Assembly: GCF_964204645.1 (NCBI RefSeq)
Contig: NC_134030.1
Location: 9,734,278 to 9,794,277 of the forward strand
DNA: 60,000 nt
Direction: 5' to 3'
Origin: Tubulanus polymorphus
Taxonomy: Eukaryota; Nemertea; Palaeonemertea; Tubulaniformes; Tubulanidae
In this document: piece after piece, positions 1 through 12,401 of the stretch
Layout: each line of letters opens with the position of its first letter
Position numbering within the stretch: the first letter of the stretch is position 1
Translations under genes and position numbers: made by a program
Notes under the pieces: generated by a model
The model's input: the letters and a program-made list of their open reading frames with translations, nothing else
What the model was told of the DNA's origin: nothing
Databases searched by the model: none

Positions 1-288
1 CAAGGGCGGATCCAGGGACCCCTGTCGAGGGTAGCACAGGGCATTCCGAATTTTATAAAATCACCTTTATGCTGCAATGACGTGAAGAGCTTTCTAGCAA
101 ATTAACCTGCATTGAGATGCAGTTTCCAGGCAATAAAGACACAATCTTGAAGAATTGTGTTTTTGGTTAAAATTATCTACCACGTCTGGTAAAAATGTGC
201 CCTTTACTTTATGGGCATGAGAAAAAAGGCACAAGATTTTCGCGACGGTACCACGTGCATACGGTGCTACCGTATGAATCCGCGCCTG
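1..288. mobile_element. hAT-like non-autonomous element (may be cut by the window edge)
   Basis: Starts CAAGGGCGGATCC and ends GAATCCGCGCCTG (276-288): degenerate inverted ends of the common CAGGGGCGGATCC type. No transposase. Confidence 0.5.
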
Positions 289-1063
289 TTATTAAATACC
301 CGAGTGAACGGCGTGTGAGTGCAATGCATGTCGTATGGATTCTTCTGGGTGTTACGGACTAGATAAACTGTGTCAGTCTCTCCGTGTAGCCCCATTATCC
401 TGTTACATTTTTCTCCTTACGTTATATTTGTAACAACGTCCATTCGCAACATTTTCACGAACATAATTACCAATTACAATTTCGATGAAGAACTGTTACT
501 CCAACTACCCGGTAATATTTTCCCCCATTAAAACCAATATTCGCCGTGTTCTAATATGCCTCGGTGTATACGGAAATTGCAGGTACGTACGTATAGGCAT
601 GATTACCCCCGGATAAGACTAAAGCGGCCGGAAAATTACTGATTCAACGACGACTATAATCATCTCATGTTGCGCAATATTTCAACGGCAGCAGTCAGCC
701 GGGGGAAATGTCGACGGAGATATCGATGGCCAAAGCCGTCGTGAACAATATGGGAATAAAAATAACTAGCGTGAATGTCATTCTACCATCCATTAATAAA
801 TCTCAAGTATACTCATCGACTCGCTGTAAACGCAAAATTGAATATAAACACGTGGCGATGCCGTTATCACCAAGTCAAAATTGACATGAGAAAATACGAC
901 ACCTTCATTGATAAGGGAAATGCGTGGCATTTTTTTCCTCGAGTAAATTCCATACAATCATCGGATAGTTTTAACAGTTTCATCTTAGACTAATTTTTTT
1001 GTGGGAGCAAAACAGTAAAATATATGGTCCCGTAATAGCATTTGTTTTGATGAAATGTCACCC

Positions 1064-1174
1064 GAATCCAGTTAAACAGTTGTGAGTTAGAGTTAACTCT
1101 GAGTTAAAGTTAGTTCATTTTCAATGAGTTAACTCTGAGTTAAATCTTAACTCTGAATTGTTGAACTAGACCCC
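1064..1174. mobile_element. Palindromic MITE (CCAGTTCCA..TGGAACTGG family)
   Basis: About 110 bp with inverted, degenerate ends and an inside made of GAGTTAACTC/GAGTTAAA repeats around TTCATTTTCAATG. Related copies are at 4352, 15841, 29351, 35597 and 38995. Confidence 0.65.
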
Positions 1175-1194
1175 GAGGCCTGCATTTTAGTTGG

Positions 1195-1637
1195 ATTCTG
1201 ATAATATTATTCGTCATTGCCAAATCTAATTCCCGGCTTTTCTTATACCATTTTCCTATATAGAAGTGTTTGCTCAGCACGATCACGTTAACACGAAACT
1301 ACCGGTACTACGATGTAAAATTCTACGATCTCCTATTCATTTCTATAGTAATTCTATAGTAAATATACACGCTAAGTACGATAGTCCATAATGACTTCAC
1401 CCATGTTTTAAAGTTTGACTTTTCCGCATTATTTATTGCGTCGTCCGACGGACGTCAAGCGTGTTGGTATTTTCTGGCAGTTAAAGCGACTACCAGCAAG
1501 CAGTACGGTCTTTTCAGGTAATCATGGAATCGAGGTAATCAAGGATATGTTTTTATCAAAAGGGTTAAATACGAATTCGGTTTTTTCGATGATTTTTTAT
1601 TTTCCCACGGGCGTCGTTCTAACGACGTTCGACCTTA
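1195..1637. mobile_element. pogo/Tigger-like non-autonomous relic (tentative)
   Basis: Shares TCTCCTATTCATTTCTATAG, AAGTTTGACTTTTCCGC and ATGTTTTTATCAAA with 37402-37815. The right end, read in reverse (AAGGTCGAACGTCGTTAG), resembles the left end of that copy (CAGTCGAAGCTCGTCATTACG). Confidence 0.4.
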
Positions 1638-1639
1638 TA

Positions 1640-3569
1640 TGATTCCACTATAGGACCTCGGCGAAGTCAGTCGGGTGCGGACAGAACCTGTGTCGTTGTT
1701 TTTTATGGTCAACTGTTAATTACACGGCTGGCTCGTGCCGAGTACGATTTATCACGACTGGAACCATCTGTTACGGCAAAATGACCTACGATTCGATTAC
1801 ACCTAAGGACCCCGGGGACTCACTGGTGGCGTTGTGACTAGTGGTTATAAAACCATTTCGAGATGTTAGCTACGCCAGTGGTGGTTCTTGACTAAACGTC
1901 AGTGTTCGAGATTCATTTTCTTCTTCAACGGTAAATCTAGACCGATTCAATGAGCGTCAACCCTAGAGTAACAGTTTGGCTATAAACATGCCGTATCATT
2001 TCACGTGTCTCCAGCATAGCGCGGATAAAACACCGCGTCACGTAGGCTCATATAGGAAAATATATTACCAATTTCGTCTCGACGTCTTAGAGTTTAGGCG
2101 ACTTGATAATAATACGTCATGTACGTGGTTTACAGGCGGACGGCCGGGCCAACATTAAAAGCTCAGCAGAAACGAGGTGTAAAATTGTTTTCCTACTAGT
2201 CACATTTTTCGGTGCACTTTACAAGAACTAACGTTCTTTTTGTTAAACAACCACTTATTTTGATTTTCGGAAGAATACAGTAAAACGAATCGAAACTAGA
2301 AATATATTTCATCGGCTTAAGACGTCAAATTCGAGCTTATTCAACAGTCGCACATTTTTCGCAAATGAAAAATAAATCGTTAAAGAAAAATCTTTAAAGG
2401 ATAAATGTCGTCGACGACGACGAACATTATAATGTTCCGATAAACAACGTTATTAACTCAATTAGTTTTTTCACACGATCAATCATCGATGTTTATAATT
2501 TTCGCCGCTTCGTTGCATTCGGGATTTTATCAAAATACGACTCGAAATAAGCCCACAATATGAGTGACGGGTAAAATTGATTGCGTTTCTTTTGATCGCT
2601 CTAGCGTTGAAAAACATTTCCGTCCTTTTTCATTCTACATTACATATGTATATGCTTAATACAATATTATATAGATTACAGTAAATACAAATATCTTCTG
2701 GGTTTCAGATAAGCTCAAATATCGATCAACAAGCCCGGTGGTTACCGTTTCAAGTTACATCGAGGAATTCAGTTCGATAATTGTTCAGAACCCCGCGAGG
2801 AAAGAAAAATTAAATTTCAGAATTATCAATAGATAGAACCTCATCCCGTTCGATTCGGCCGAAAATCAGATTAGATTTTCAATTATTTCCCCTATCTATC
2901 GGTTTATCGGGTATCTCAGATTAGCCTTTATACAAAATTCCGACGCGTGACAAACCGCTTAGCAACATCGCCATACACACACATCTATATACACGGTATT
3001 TTGACGCGGAATACGGACGTGTTGCGCCGTTTCTGAAATCGATAATGCTCTGGCGGCTTCGGCGGCGATCCCCCCTCCTCTTACCGCACGGGTCCATTAA
3101 ATTCTCGTGCGTTTTTACAGTTAACTTTTACGAGTGCTCGTTATTTCCGGCATGAACGCTATAATAATAACTTCGCTGACTTCGCCGAGTGAGTTTTGTG
3201 GCCGCACTTCTGTTTCAATAACGTCAAACGTGTCATAAATTCCAATGAATGAATCCGTTTTCCACGCTGTGACTTTCCCTCCGCTTGAAATTTCGTAACG
3301 CATCAATCACACGACAAATCGCTTATAGCGTGTGTAGTGGAGTGACGTGTCGACACAACGCGATGGATGTGTTCGATTATGCGTTCCGCACACGATTTTA
3401 CGTCCGGGGTGTTTGAAACTGTACAACTCCGGCAGACTAGAAAGCGGTCGGACAGACGACCGCGTGGTCCCGGAGCCGAGTCGACTATGATGTATACAAC
3501 ATAAGGAATGTCTAAATTAGATTTCATGCGACAGGTCGATTATCAATCGCTTCCGAATCAGACCCGCGC
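1640..3569. other. No gene recognised
   Basis: AT-rich DNA with short frames of at most 74 codons and no domain. A small GTCGTCGACGACGACG run is at 2407. Confidence 0.5.
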
Positions 3570-3850
3570 CGAGTGGGGGTTCGAGGGTAGCGAACGAACC
3601 CCTAAAACTTTCAAAGTACCCCTCAAAAAGTCAGTGTCAAAAAGTGTGGGTCAAGATTTTTGGAAATTTATCGCGCATACAATTTTCATAGTTTTTTTGG
3701 AAAATGAAAAGTAATTCCTTCTCGATGATTTGTTCACTTACGCGCGCACTTCAAATTCAAGATCTGTCCTTTTTCAATAGGAACGTGCCCATTTTCAAGG
3801 TGAAAAGTGCCCTTTTTCTTGAAATAGAACATTTTGTTAACAGTGTCGTT
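3570..3850. mobile_element. Interior of a hAT-like non-autonomous element (uncertain)
   Basis: GGGGGTTCGAGGGTAGC and GAACGAACCCC pair as a hairpin at 3576-3603, and GTGCCCATTTTCAAGG and GTGCCCTTTTTCTTG resemble the GCCCTTTT motifs of the 45-kb element. The termini were not seen. Confidence 0.35.
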
Positions 3851-4208
3851 GCGATAGATAAGTAAGCTTTTACGTTACAGCTACTCTCAAAAAATATCGT
3901 TTTACAAGTGGACGATAAGAAAGTAACCCATTTTAAGATCGCTTGTCAGATTCCCTGTTGTAGATTTATTAGCCACACGTGCTTCAGATTTGCAGTGATA
4001 TGTGACAATATAATCACACATGAGAGTTAACCAGGATTCGATAGTTGTATGTACCAGCTCGACCTTTTGTCGACCCAGTTCGGGCAATCTTCTGTCCACA
4101 CGTCATTACCGTTTAGACACATTGCTATCGCCTCATAAATATTTGAAACTCTTTGTTTTCAGAGATTCTGGTGACGATCTGAACGCATTTAACACAGTCT
4201 TAAACATC

Positions 4209-4350
4209 GGGGGCCGGTTGCATAGTCATGGCTTAGACTTAAGACCAGTCTAAGACCAACTTAGTTCTATAGCCAATCCAACAGTTTAAGACCAGTCTTA
4301 AGATTTAAGACCACTTTTGGACTTAAGTCACGACTGTGCAACTGGCCCCT
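4209..4350. mobile_element. Palindromic MITE, long form
   Basis: Ends GGGGCCGGTTGCATAGTC and ACTGTGCAACTGGCCCC are inverted. The inside is repeats of TTAAGACCAGTCTTAAGA type. It directly abuts the next palindromic MITE at 4352. Confidence 0.65.
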
Positions 4351-4351
4351 G

Positions 4352-4461
4352 GGCCCAGTTCCATAGTCTCGAGTTAAGATTTGACTCCCAGTTAAAACAT
4401 TGAAAATGAACTAATTTCAACTCAGAGTTAAATCTATTTCACAACTGTGGAACTGGATCCT
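4352..4461. mobile_element. Palindromic MITE, short form
   Basis: GGCCCAGTTCCATAGTCTCG at the left and CTGTGGAACTGGATCC at the right, around CATTGAAAATGAACT. Same family as 1064-1174. Confidence 0.7.
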
Positions 4462-6259
4462 GAGTTTCTGTAAAGCGTACGTATTGCGGTCTAGTTCCAA
4501 TGACACTCATAAAGCCTATACTTCAAGTTATTCAAACCCGTCGCGTGTCTTCGTGTGATATTTGTCATCTGCATTACTTATCTAATTATTGGTAATATCG
4601 ACTGATACTCGAACTTAATATCGCGATATCCGAGTTATGCGGAATGTGGGTTCAAGACCCAGTTATAGAACACAACACTGTGACAACTTCTTTCCGCTGG
4701 GAAAAAAATCAGTTTCCGTTCGGTTTGAAGATGCTTGATTTCAACGATCGAGATCCTGCCAAATGATTATTACAGATTCGGAACAGAAATGCATAGTTCT
4801 GATCATTAAAAATCTAAAGCTGGTTAATTTGATATTTCTTTACACGGAATTTTCTTGGGAGACATGCTAATAAAAGGTTATCGGCACGACCTAAATGTCA
4901 TATCAATTACGACCACACGGAGGCTATTGAATTCGAGGTTTAAAAGGATTTGCAAAGATTTCACCAAAGAAACCGCACAAAAAGAAACCTTTTTTGGATG
5001 TCCATTATAACTGGAGAGTCGCACGGAAGTATCACAATCATATCTAGTTTCAAATAAAGTGGAAGACTTATACAACCTATAGCGCTGGTAACGTGAAAGT
5101 CAATTGGATTGAAATGAAGTCCTTATGTATTCAGTGTCTACGTACACAACAGTGAACATTTGAGTTCACAAGGAAATAATTTGGAAAAAAATGATGAAGT
5201 TCAAAGGATACATTCAAGGGTGTATCGAAGTGGGCCAAAGCTACCCTTCTTTTTTGCGGATAGAATTTTTCATAACCTAGCTTAAGAAAGTAACACATAT
5301 ACGGTGGCAAATCATTGCCAGTCGTCTAGTTACTCTAGATGTTCGGAAAACGACCAAAACTTTTGAAAATTGTCTTTTGTCTTTGGGGAGGGCCCCTAAA
5401 ACCTTTACCTTAAGGACTTCGCGCCTACGGTCACGCATCTAGTACGTGTATGCAACAAGGCTTTGGATTTGTTTAGCCCCCCACCCCATTCAAAATCCGT
5501 GGATCCGCCTACGATATTGGTATTCCTATCCATCATCACGTCGTCTAGATTGTAGCTTATCGCTATCGCAAAGGTTGGCGTCGAAAAAGTGTCACCGTTT
5601 TCCCACTAATGAATACCGGAAGAAATCCTATATGATAATAGCGGATTACCCACTGAGTGCTACTACACTCGTCGAGCTTGTCTTATCATTCAACGTATTG
5701 TCGCCAGTTCATGAGCGCTGTATGACGCTCGCAGCGAAATTTCATTATTATTTACTACCGTTCTCGATAGCTGCATGTCGTGTAATTATGTGAATGCCTT
5801 TTTTGAATTTATCCGATAACAAGAAACCTGGCGGCGAGGCTCAATTTTTCAGATGTCAACTCCGTCTGTAAACACGGTAATTGTAACCGTTCTCGTGGAG
5901 CGGCATGGTTTTCTGGAGGATAATTGGCGTCGAAAATGTGTGTTCTTTGTTTCGCCGAAGCTCATTCCCCGAGGGTGCGCTTCGCTCTTTTCTCTTAACC
6001 GTTTCGACAACAACGTGATGGTTTTTCTGGGTTTTCTTAAATCGAAATTAGAAATGCAGTTCTCGTTGCGTTCCGATGGGTTCATATCACTACCACGTAA
6101 GTCGATTAAGGGATCAGCACTGTTCTTGATACGATGGACTATGCAACGGGCCCGCATCTCCGCAGTGTAATGTGACCTCCATAGGACCGCATGCATCGTC
6201 TCGTGGAGGGTTAACGCGTTCGCCCGTCAGTCAACTCGACAAGAAATTCTGTTTCACGC
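4462..6259. other. No gene recognised apart from a hAT fragment
   Basis: Two frames of 105 and 115 codons overlap antiparallel at 5849-6196, without domain or splice context. I treat both as chance. Confidence 0.5.
5385..5513. mobile_element. hAT-like 3' end fragment
   Basis: GGGCCCCTAAAACC, ACTTCGCGCCTACGG, GCCCCCCACCCCATTC and GTGGATCCGCCTAC follow one another as in the 3' ends of hAT-like elements. The left boundary was not found. Confidence 0.45.
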
Positions 6260-6609
6260 AGATGGGGAAACTGCGACCTCCTGTGGCATTCGAGGATTCC
6301 ACTCATGGCAGGCGAAGATCCGTCAGGTTCGCTAGTAGTAACTCGGTCTTCCGCGTTCGATTTCTTCTACATTGCTATTAAAACTGAATCAGCTGTTTCG
6401 TGAAAATCAATAATCAATGAAAACTATTCCGATATCTTAGAAGAAAAATGAATTCATGTATATATTGGTAGGTCATGTGATAATGTATTGATTCGGGAGC
6501 CTAAGAATTCAGTCAAAAGTTCTGAGAAAATGAACTAATTTCGTCAACGTATGACTGAGCGCTCGTCACGCTAACCGGTAAGATAGTTGGTGTTGCGGTT
6601 CCCCATTCC
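6260..6609 (-). mobile_element. TIR DNA element, family with ATGGGGTACC ends
   Basis: Starts GATGGGGAAACTGCGACC and ends GTTGCGGTTCCCCATTCC. GAGGATTCCACTCATGGCAGG and the GCTAGTAGTAACTCGG block are shared with the copies at 34.35 and 46.5 kb. Non-coding. Confidence 0.6.
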
Positions 6610-9317
6610 ATAATTCATGTCATATGCGATATGAAATACGACCGCTGCAGCAGATAAGATGACGTACAAAATCAGAGTCGACTTGAAAGTCACTTTAAAA
6701 CAGCTGGCTATTTCCTACGAATCGAGTAATATTCACTCTATTGATATCCCCCCGGAATTTCACTTCAAAAACAGCCGACCAAAGACCAGAACGAATTTCT
6801 ACGGTCGGATTTTACACATCGTCTCGATTTCGTTTGGAATGAGTTTCTTCGGCTTTCGAAACGAAAATTGGATTAGATATCGCAGTTCTGCGCAATGCTA
6901 TCCGCCTTACGCCAGACTTCGTTCGTTCGATCTGATCTAGCCCGATCCAGAAAACAGCGCACAATTCATTTCATCTATAGAAACAAACGAACACAACGCG
7001 AAAAAGAATATTCATCGATCATGATAGAACAGATGAAGAATACGATGTGCGTTGCACGCTTCGGTAATTTCAGCCATCATAGCGTCACACAATATATACA
7101 CAAATTGCCCGTCTGGGCTGTCTATCGTTTTATGTCACCAGCAACCAAAGGCAATACCGGTATCTTAATATACGTCCATTGTCCGTAGAAAGAGAGATGT
7201 ATTGCTCGGACGGAATAAGTGACAGATCATCTAGTTTCTATACGTACCCGTATAGTTATGTTTCATTCGCCATATACCAACCCATGGTTTCCATAAACGA
7301 ATTAAGAGTCCATGTTACGACTATTACTTTTCTCGTCCCCGTGCTTAGACCCACTAGAGCACACCCCAGTACATGTCTACATCATACTCGGATTTGTGGT
7401 AACTTTACAGGGCCACGAATTTTCATTTTCCTGTGAGCTTTATATAATGTAGCTTGGTTTACGGGGTAGACCTATTCAATTATCACTTAGAGGAGGAAAT
7501 GAAAGTAGAAAATCCCTTTGTGAGATAAAATCACTTTTTGAAGGAAGAGGAACTATCGATAGAGCAATATAAATATGCCCAAAATGATTCTTGGAACATT
7601 CGAATTCTGCACACTGCGATCAAAAAAGAACCTCGCATTTTTCAATTCTTATTCAAGCCCGGATTCTCATTCGGCGGAGGCGAAAAATATTTTTTTGCTC
7701 ATTTTGTCACCGAATTCGTTCCACGGACGGGAATAAAACAAAAAATTCTTTTTTTTTACTTTTCTTCAAATTTCGGTGGCGGTTCCAGTAAACCAAGCTA
7801 TTAAAAAGCATTTATGTTTGTGTGTATTTTGTTTCATGTATGATGTGTGTATCGGTTTCTTTTTGTGTTGTTTTGTTTTTGTCTTAGTTAGGTATTGTAA
7901 ATGTTCTTGTAATGTAATGTATTGTATTGTATTGTATTGTATTGTATTGTATTGTATTGTATTGTGTAGTCTCTTTTTATTAACATGTCTTGTCTTAGAA
8001 AGTTTGTTCTTTATAGAGTTGGTAAAGATTAATTGAACTGAATTGATTATTCATACGAAATATGAGTATGCAATCAATAACGACGACCTATATTCACCAT
8101 GTCTGGCGGTCCAACAAAACTACGTCCCCGGATTCCCGGTTCGATTACACAATACGATCCCGTGGTGGTACTGGTGCCGGTCGATTCTTTGAAAAAAAAG
8201 ATGTTCTAGAAATCTATATCCGGGCGAACCATCATGAGAAAACAATCAAAACGAAACGTATGGAGCAACCGATATATTGATCGAAGATACGGCTAACCTT
8301 TGTCTCAGACGATATTGTCATGTGAAATGACCAAGGTCAATGTGATATTCGTGGGAAGCTTTATCTTAGCGGCTCATTGCGCGGCAGACCATGAATATCG
8401 GAGAAAAGTGTTACATATCTTGGATAAACATTGCGCACAGACGACCACTGAGTGAAAGAAACAGACTCGATACATGAACTGCTAATTTCTCTAACGATCA
8501 TCAGATTTCATAGGATGTTAATGTATTGGGATCAAGTCCGATATACGGCATTATTGTGCAATGTGTAGAGTTATTTTTTGAGAAAATCGGGGAATTTGGA
8601 AATATACTACTGCGCAGGCTGAAATTATGAAAGAGTGAAACTAATAGAAGTTGACAGGTCGCCACCCATTCCCATCGTTTACACAAACTGTCGACTGTCA
8701 ACGGTCATTTGCTGTGTTGATGCTGACCGAAGAATGCAGTATGACTCTACACACTCACTATAATGCCATATACTGGACTAGCTCCGTATACATCGAATAC
8801 AAAACAAGTCGAATTTTCAAGCCGAAAAGCGGCATGTGACTTTGGTAACACTCATTCCCCCTTAGGTCGCCTCGTCCCTGCGGTTCCATTTGCTGACATT
8901 TTGTATAGATTGACATTTAAGAATATTCGATAGGTTTTGTTTGTCGGAACGTAAGAAAGGCCAACCGGAAACCCATCTCAAAGATTGGAAAAGCTTCGCG
9001 TGACGCGGCGCTGGTGAAAATATATACGACATTCCATTTTAATCTAAAAACTTTCCGACGAATCGATATCGGCGCAGTAAGCGAATATGTTTTTAATCGA
9101 GTGGCATCGTCGCCAGCACATCAGAAGCAGACGGAGAGAGACTTAAATCTTTTGTTCGAAAATCTCCGTCCATCGTCTCAGTTTCCTTGTTTTGTATACA
9201 CGTATACATTGAGAGAATTAATATTCGAGCCAGTGCAAAAAACGGCTATGGTTTTGTGGTTTTGAAGAGATCTTCTTCAAGATCGCAAAACCACATCAAA
9301 ATCGGATGTACTGTTGT
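6610..9317. other. No gene recognised
   Basis: Several frames of 80-97 codons at 6659-7804 lack any domain. The region includes the ATTGT microsatellite. Confidence 0.45.
7916..7965 (+). repeat. (ATTGT)n microsatellite
   Basis: About ten pentanucleotide units inside a T-rich tract (7800-8045) that may be a LINE 3' UTR, since it is followed by TTAATTGAACTGAATTGA. The open frame across it is an artefact of the repeat. Confidence 0.9.
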
Positions 9318-9541
<224 letters not shown>

Positions 9542-9629
9542 CTGCGGCTAAATTGTTAGCGGCTTCCTAAACTCTGTAAATAAATATTGACAGTGAAACG
9601 TTGTTTCGAAGAATATGATCCATCATCTC

Positions 9630-9699
9630 AGGGATAGTTCCATAGTCATTGCTTAGACTTAAAACAGAATCGAAAAGTCTCGACTATGGAATCGGCCCG
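9630..9699. mobile_element. Palindromic MITE, internally deleted
   Basis: ATAGTTCCATAGTCATTGC at the left and GTCTCGACTATGGAATCGG at the right, only 70 bp apart, related to the long form at 4209. Confidence 0.5.
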
Positions 9700-10395
9700 T
9701 CAGGAGAAAAACCAATTCGGCTGATGACAGACACATCAACCAGCATAAATACAATAGACCTTTCAATCATTCAGTATATATATCGCGGTGTTTTAAAACT
9801 GCGCAGATGTGAAATATCTCTTTCCTAACAACTATCGATTCGACGTTCGTTTTTCGTGCACTCGCGTAACCTTGTCTGTTTTGTCGCTCAGAAGTCATTT
9901 CAAATTGTCGTTGTTCGTTAAATCACATGTATGCCGATCAGCCAGTCGGAAAGCAAATACATCATCGCCAACTGACTGGAAGTGGAGCTTCTGTGTAGGC
10001 GATGATTTGTAGACCGAGAAAAAGAAAAGATGCAAAAGGCTATGATGAACTTACTGCGATTCGCCCTATCGTGTTCAAACAAAACTCAGCGACAACTTCC
10101 CCACAACAATACCATAATCCGGAATACATAAGCCACTATTACTCCGTACTAACAGATGTTTTGTATAAAAAAAAAACATCATACATATGATATATATGTA
10201 AAGACTAATTTCATGTGACACCTGGGGCTGATATACAACTGTAGTTACAAGCTGTCTGCGAACCTCGGGACGTTTGTCATGACAAAACAAATTTGGTGCA
10301 AGACCTGATTAACTGTGATTTATTATGAATTGCGTTGCGATTTAAAAAACCGATCCGACTTCGTGGAATTGGCGACGATTTTATTGCGAAATACG
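9700..10395. other. No gene recognised
   Basis: Short frames only. A 5' regulatory role for the GPCR cannot be shown. Confidence 0.45.
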
Positions 10396-10633
10396 TAAGA
10401 TCCATAACGGTTATTGGGTTTCCTTAAAAAGAAATATTTCGAATATTGATAATGTCATTTATATAACGCAGGTATCCTAAGCGGAGTCTGGAGTTCAAAC
10501 GCGCTCTAAATTGGTATTATCAACCCCAGCTTAAAACTTTAAGCATATTGCCTATAGGACACTCGGTAATGTACGGGGTTCGAACCCACGACCTAGCTTC
10601 GAAAGCTCTAACCACTCATCCATACCGCACGAA
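10396..10633 (-). mobile_element. tRNA-derived SINE, internally deleted
   Basis: On the minus strand the high-coordinate end (10633-10563) is tRNA-like: GCGGTATGGATGAGTGGTTA gives a box A-like region and GGTTCGAACCC is a perfect box B. The body near 10450-10530 (TTTATATAACGCAGGT, CTGGAGTTCAAACGCGCTC) matches copies at 12.9 and 18.2 kb. Compared with those, the central CTCCTGGGTGG block is missing. Confidence 0.7.
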
Positions 10634-11291
10634 TTCGGTACTGGTATTCTACAATGGGACAACGATTCATCCACGATTACAAAAAGATCGTTATCGCAAT
10701 CGCAATCTGGAGGTATCGTGAAGCAGAAACAGATGGTCGGCCAGTTGCGAAGTCCAGTGGCAATTGAATCATGGGTGTCACCAGAGGGATTTCAGCAAAT
10801 TCGAATTTACTATCTGGTCAACTCGGTACCATGCACCGATTCGCCGGTCAGGCCTCCATACGCTAAGTCCAAGAAAGCAACGGTAGAATTGAAGGCAAAT
10901 AACATGATGTTTAAACGATCAGCTGAACTGTTACTTTTGATGCGAAAATTAAGCATGGAAACTTGATTCTGCTTTCTATCAATGTAAATATGCCTAGCTA
11001 CAACTCAATGACAAACTCTGTGCATCAATATTGGATTTTTCAACGAAAAATTCAAATATAATTCACATATGAATGGGTAGTTTTTTTATAGATATTTCAG
11101 ACATACAGAATATTTTTTTGGATGATCCATACTAGAATTCTGAAGCATTGATAGATACAGATAAATTCGCGGTCTATGCTGCATTTACGTTTCATAACTA
11201 GATGATTACGTCCGATGATTGGATGAGTTTAACAGCAATGAGAATTAGGCCGTGAAATTGAAGAATCATTTCATTCGATGTTTAACCCGCA

Positions 11292-12401
11292 ATGGCGTTT
11301 AGTGTTTCGGTGACGATGGAAAATACATCAACGGTCTTGCTTCACCTCAATGCATCAGACGTCACGACGGAAAGAGGAGGGTTTGAACCTCATCCGCGAT
11401 GTAAATACATACACCACGCAGATTATAAGCCGTTTCACGAAAACCTTTATATACGAGTCATGACTTATATCATTTTTAGTGTGTCTGTTTCTGGAGTCTT
11501 TTCAAATTTGTTTTCTTTTATAATTCTAACCAAAGAACGTTCGACTAACACGAGTATATTCTATTTGAGATGTTTGGCCGTTGCCGATCTGTCAACAAGT
11601 CTGTCTTACGTGTTCATAGAATTTCAGTATCATCTATATGGTCACACTTTGTTACTGGACATGACCGCTAAATTCAACCACGATATGAAACGTCTTTATT
11701 CGTACACACAAAATCTTAAATTCATATTCGGATCGTTTTCTAGTCTGATAACAGTGCTAATAGCTTTAGACAGATATATCGTAGTTTGTTGGCCTCTTAA
11801 AGCGGTAAGAATTATAACCAGTAAGAGAAGTTATATCAACGTCTCTTCGATTGCGATAATTTCTGCAACTGACATCATTTTCAGAAATATGTTTCGGTAT
11901 AAAACTCGTCGTTACCGTAATCCATGCACTGGACACGAGAGATGGACTCAGAAGTATACAGCGTTTGGCAAAAATATCTATCTGAGATATTATGCGACGT
12001 TTGTTCGGGCTCCTTTATTTCTCTTCGTCCCCACAGTGATAATGGTTCTGCTAACTATCCGATTGATTTTCACGTTGAGGCGCGCAGGAGCAAAGAGAAA
12101 AACCATGTCTACAAATATTCAAACCTCAAACAGCAGCGACCGTAGTTTAACTCTGACGTTAGTTATCGTTGCCAGTTTCGACTTAATCAAGCGGACACTC
12201 AGTTTGAGAGGCGCAATTAGCAATTTAATACGCATCATTGGAGGCCGATATAGGAAATCGACATATATTTATCCGGTGCAAAATTTGTTACGAATGATCG
12301 TAGCATCTTGTAATTTCTATATTTACTGCGCTTCGAGGCGTCACTTTAGAAATCGACTTCGAACAATGTTTAGCTGTTCCAAAACTAAACATTTTCAGTG
12401 A
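11292..12401 (+). CDS. Rhodopsin-type (class A) GPCR, FMRFamide-receptor-like, single exon
   Basis: A 369-residue intact frame. The ATG is the first one after an in-frame TAA at 11283-11285, so the start is well placed. The N-terminus (1-54) carries two N-glycosylation sequons (N11, N20). Predicted membrane helices are TM1 about 55-80, TM2 about 88-110 (LAVADL at 95-100), TM3 about 142-165, a weak TM4 about 183-198, TM5 about 238-262 with the usual proline (P247), a poor TM6 about 285-308 and TM7 about 328-346. LDRY at 159-162 followed by CWPLKA (166-171) is typical of peptide receptors of the FMRFamide-receptor type, and NFYIY at 341-345 stands for NPxxY. Oddities: TM4 lacks its conserved Trp, and TM6 lacks CWxP, with charged residues (D297, K300, R301) there instead. 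It may be a fast-evolving lineage-specific receptor or a copy losing function. The ligand cannot be inferred. A second copy of its 3' end lies downstream. Confidence 0.85.
   Translation: MAFSVSVTMENTSTVLLHLNASDVTTERGGFEPHPRCKYIHHADYKPFHENLYIRVMTYIIFSVSVSGVFSNLFSFIILTKERSTNTSIFYLRCLAVADLSTSLSYVFIEFQYHLYGHTLLLDMTAKFNHDMKRLYSYTQNLKFIFGSFSSLITVLIALDRYIVVCWPLKAVRIITSKRSYINVSSIAIISATDIIFRNMFRYKTRRYRNPCTGHERWTQKYTAFGKNIYLRYYATFVRAPLFLFVPTVIMVLLTIRLIFTLRRAGAKRKTMSTNIQTSNSSDRSLTLTLVIVASFDLIKRTLSLRGAISNLIRIIGGRYRKSTYIYPVQNLLRMIVASCNFYIYCASRRHFRNRLRTMFSCSKTKHFQ

Noticed and set aside
4610-4680. Box B-like GGGTTCAAGACCC as a tRNA gene
   Set aside because: No box A at the right distance and no cloverleaf.
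5849-6196. Two antiparallel frames of 105 and 115 codons
   Set aside because: Fully overlapping on opposite strands, no domain, no splice context.
7776-8036. Cys/Val/Leu-rich frame that looks like membrane segments
   Set aside because: It is generated by the ATTGT microsatellite and a T-rich tract.
10563-10633. Functional tRNA gene on the minus strand
   Set aside because: Box B is perfect but the segment is the head of a SINE shared with other copies; acceptor stem pairing is poor.
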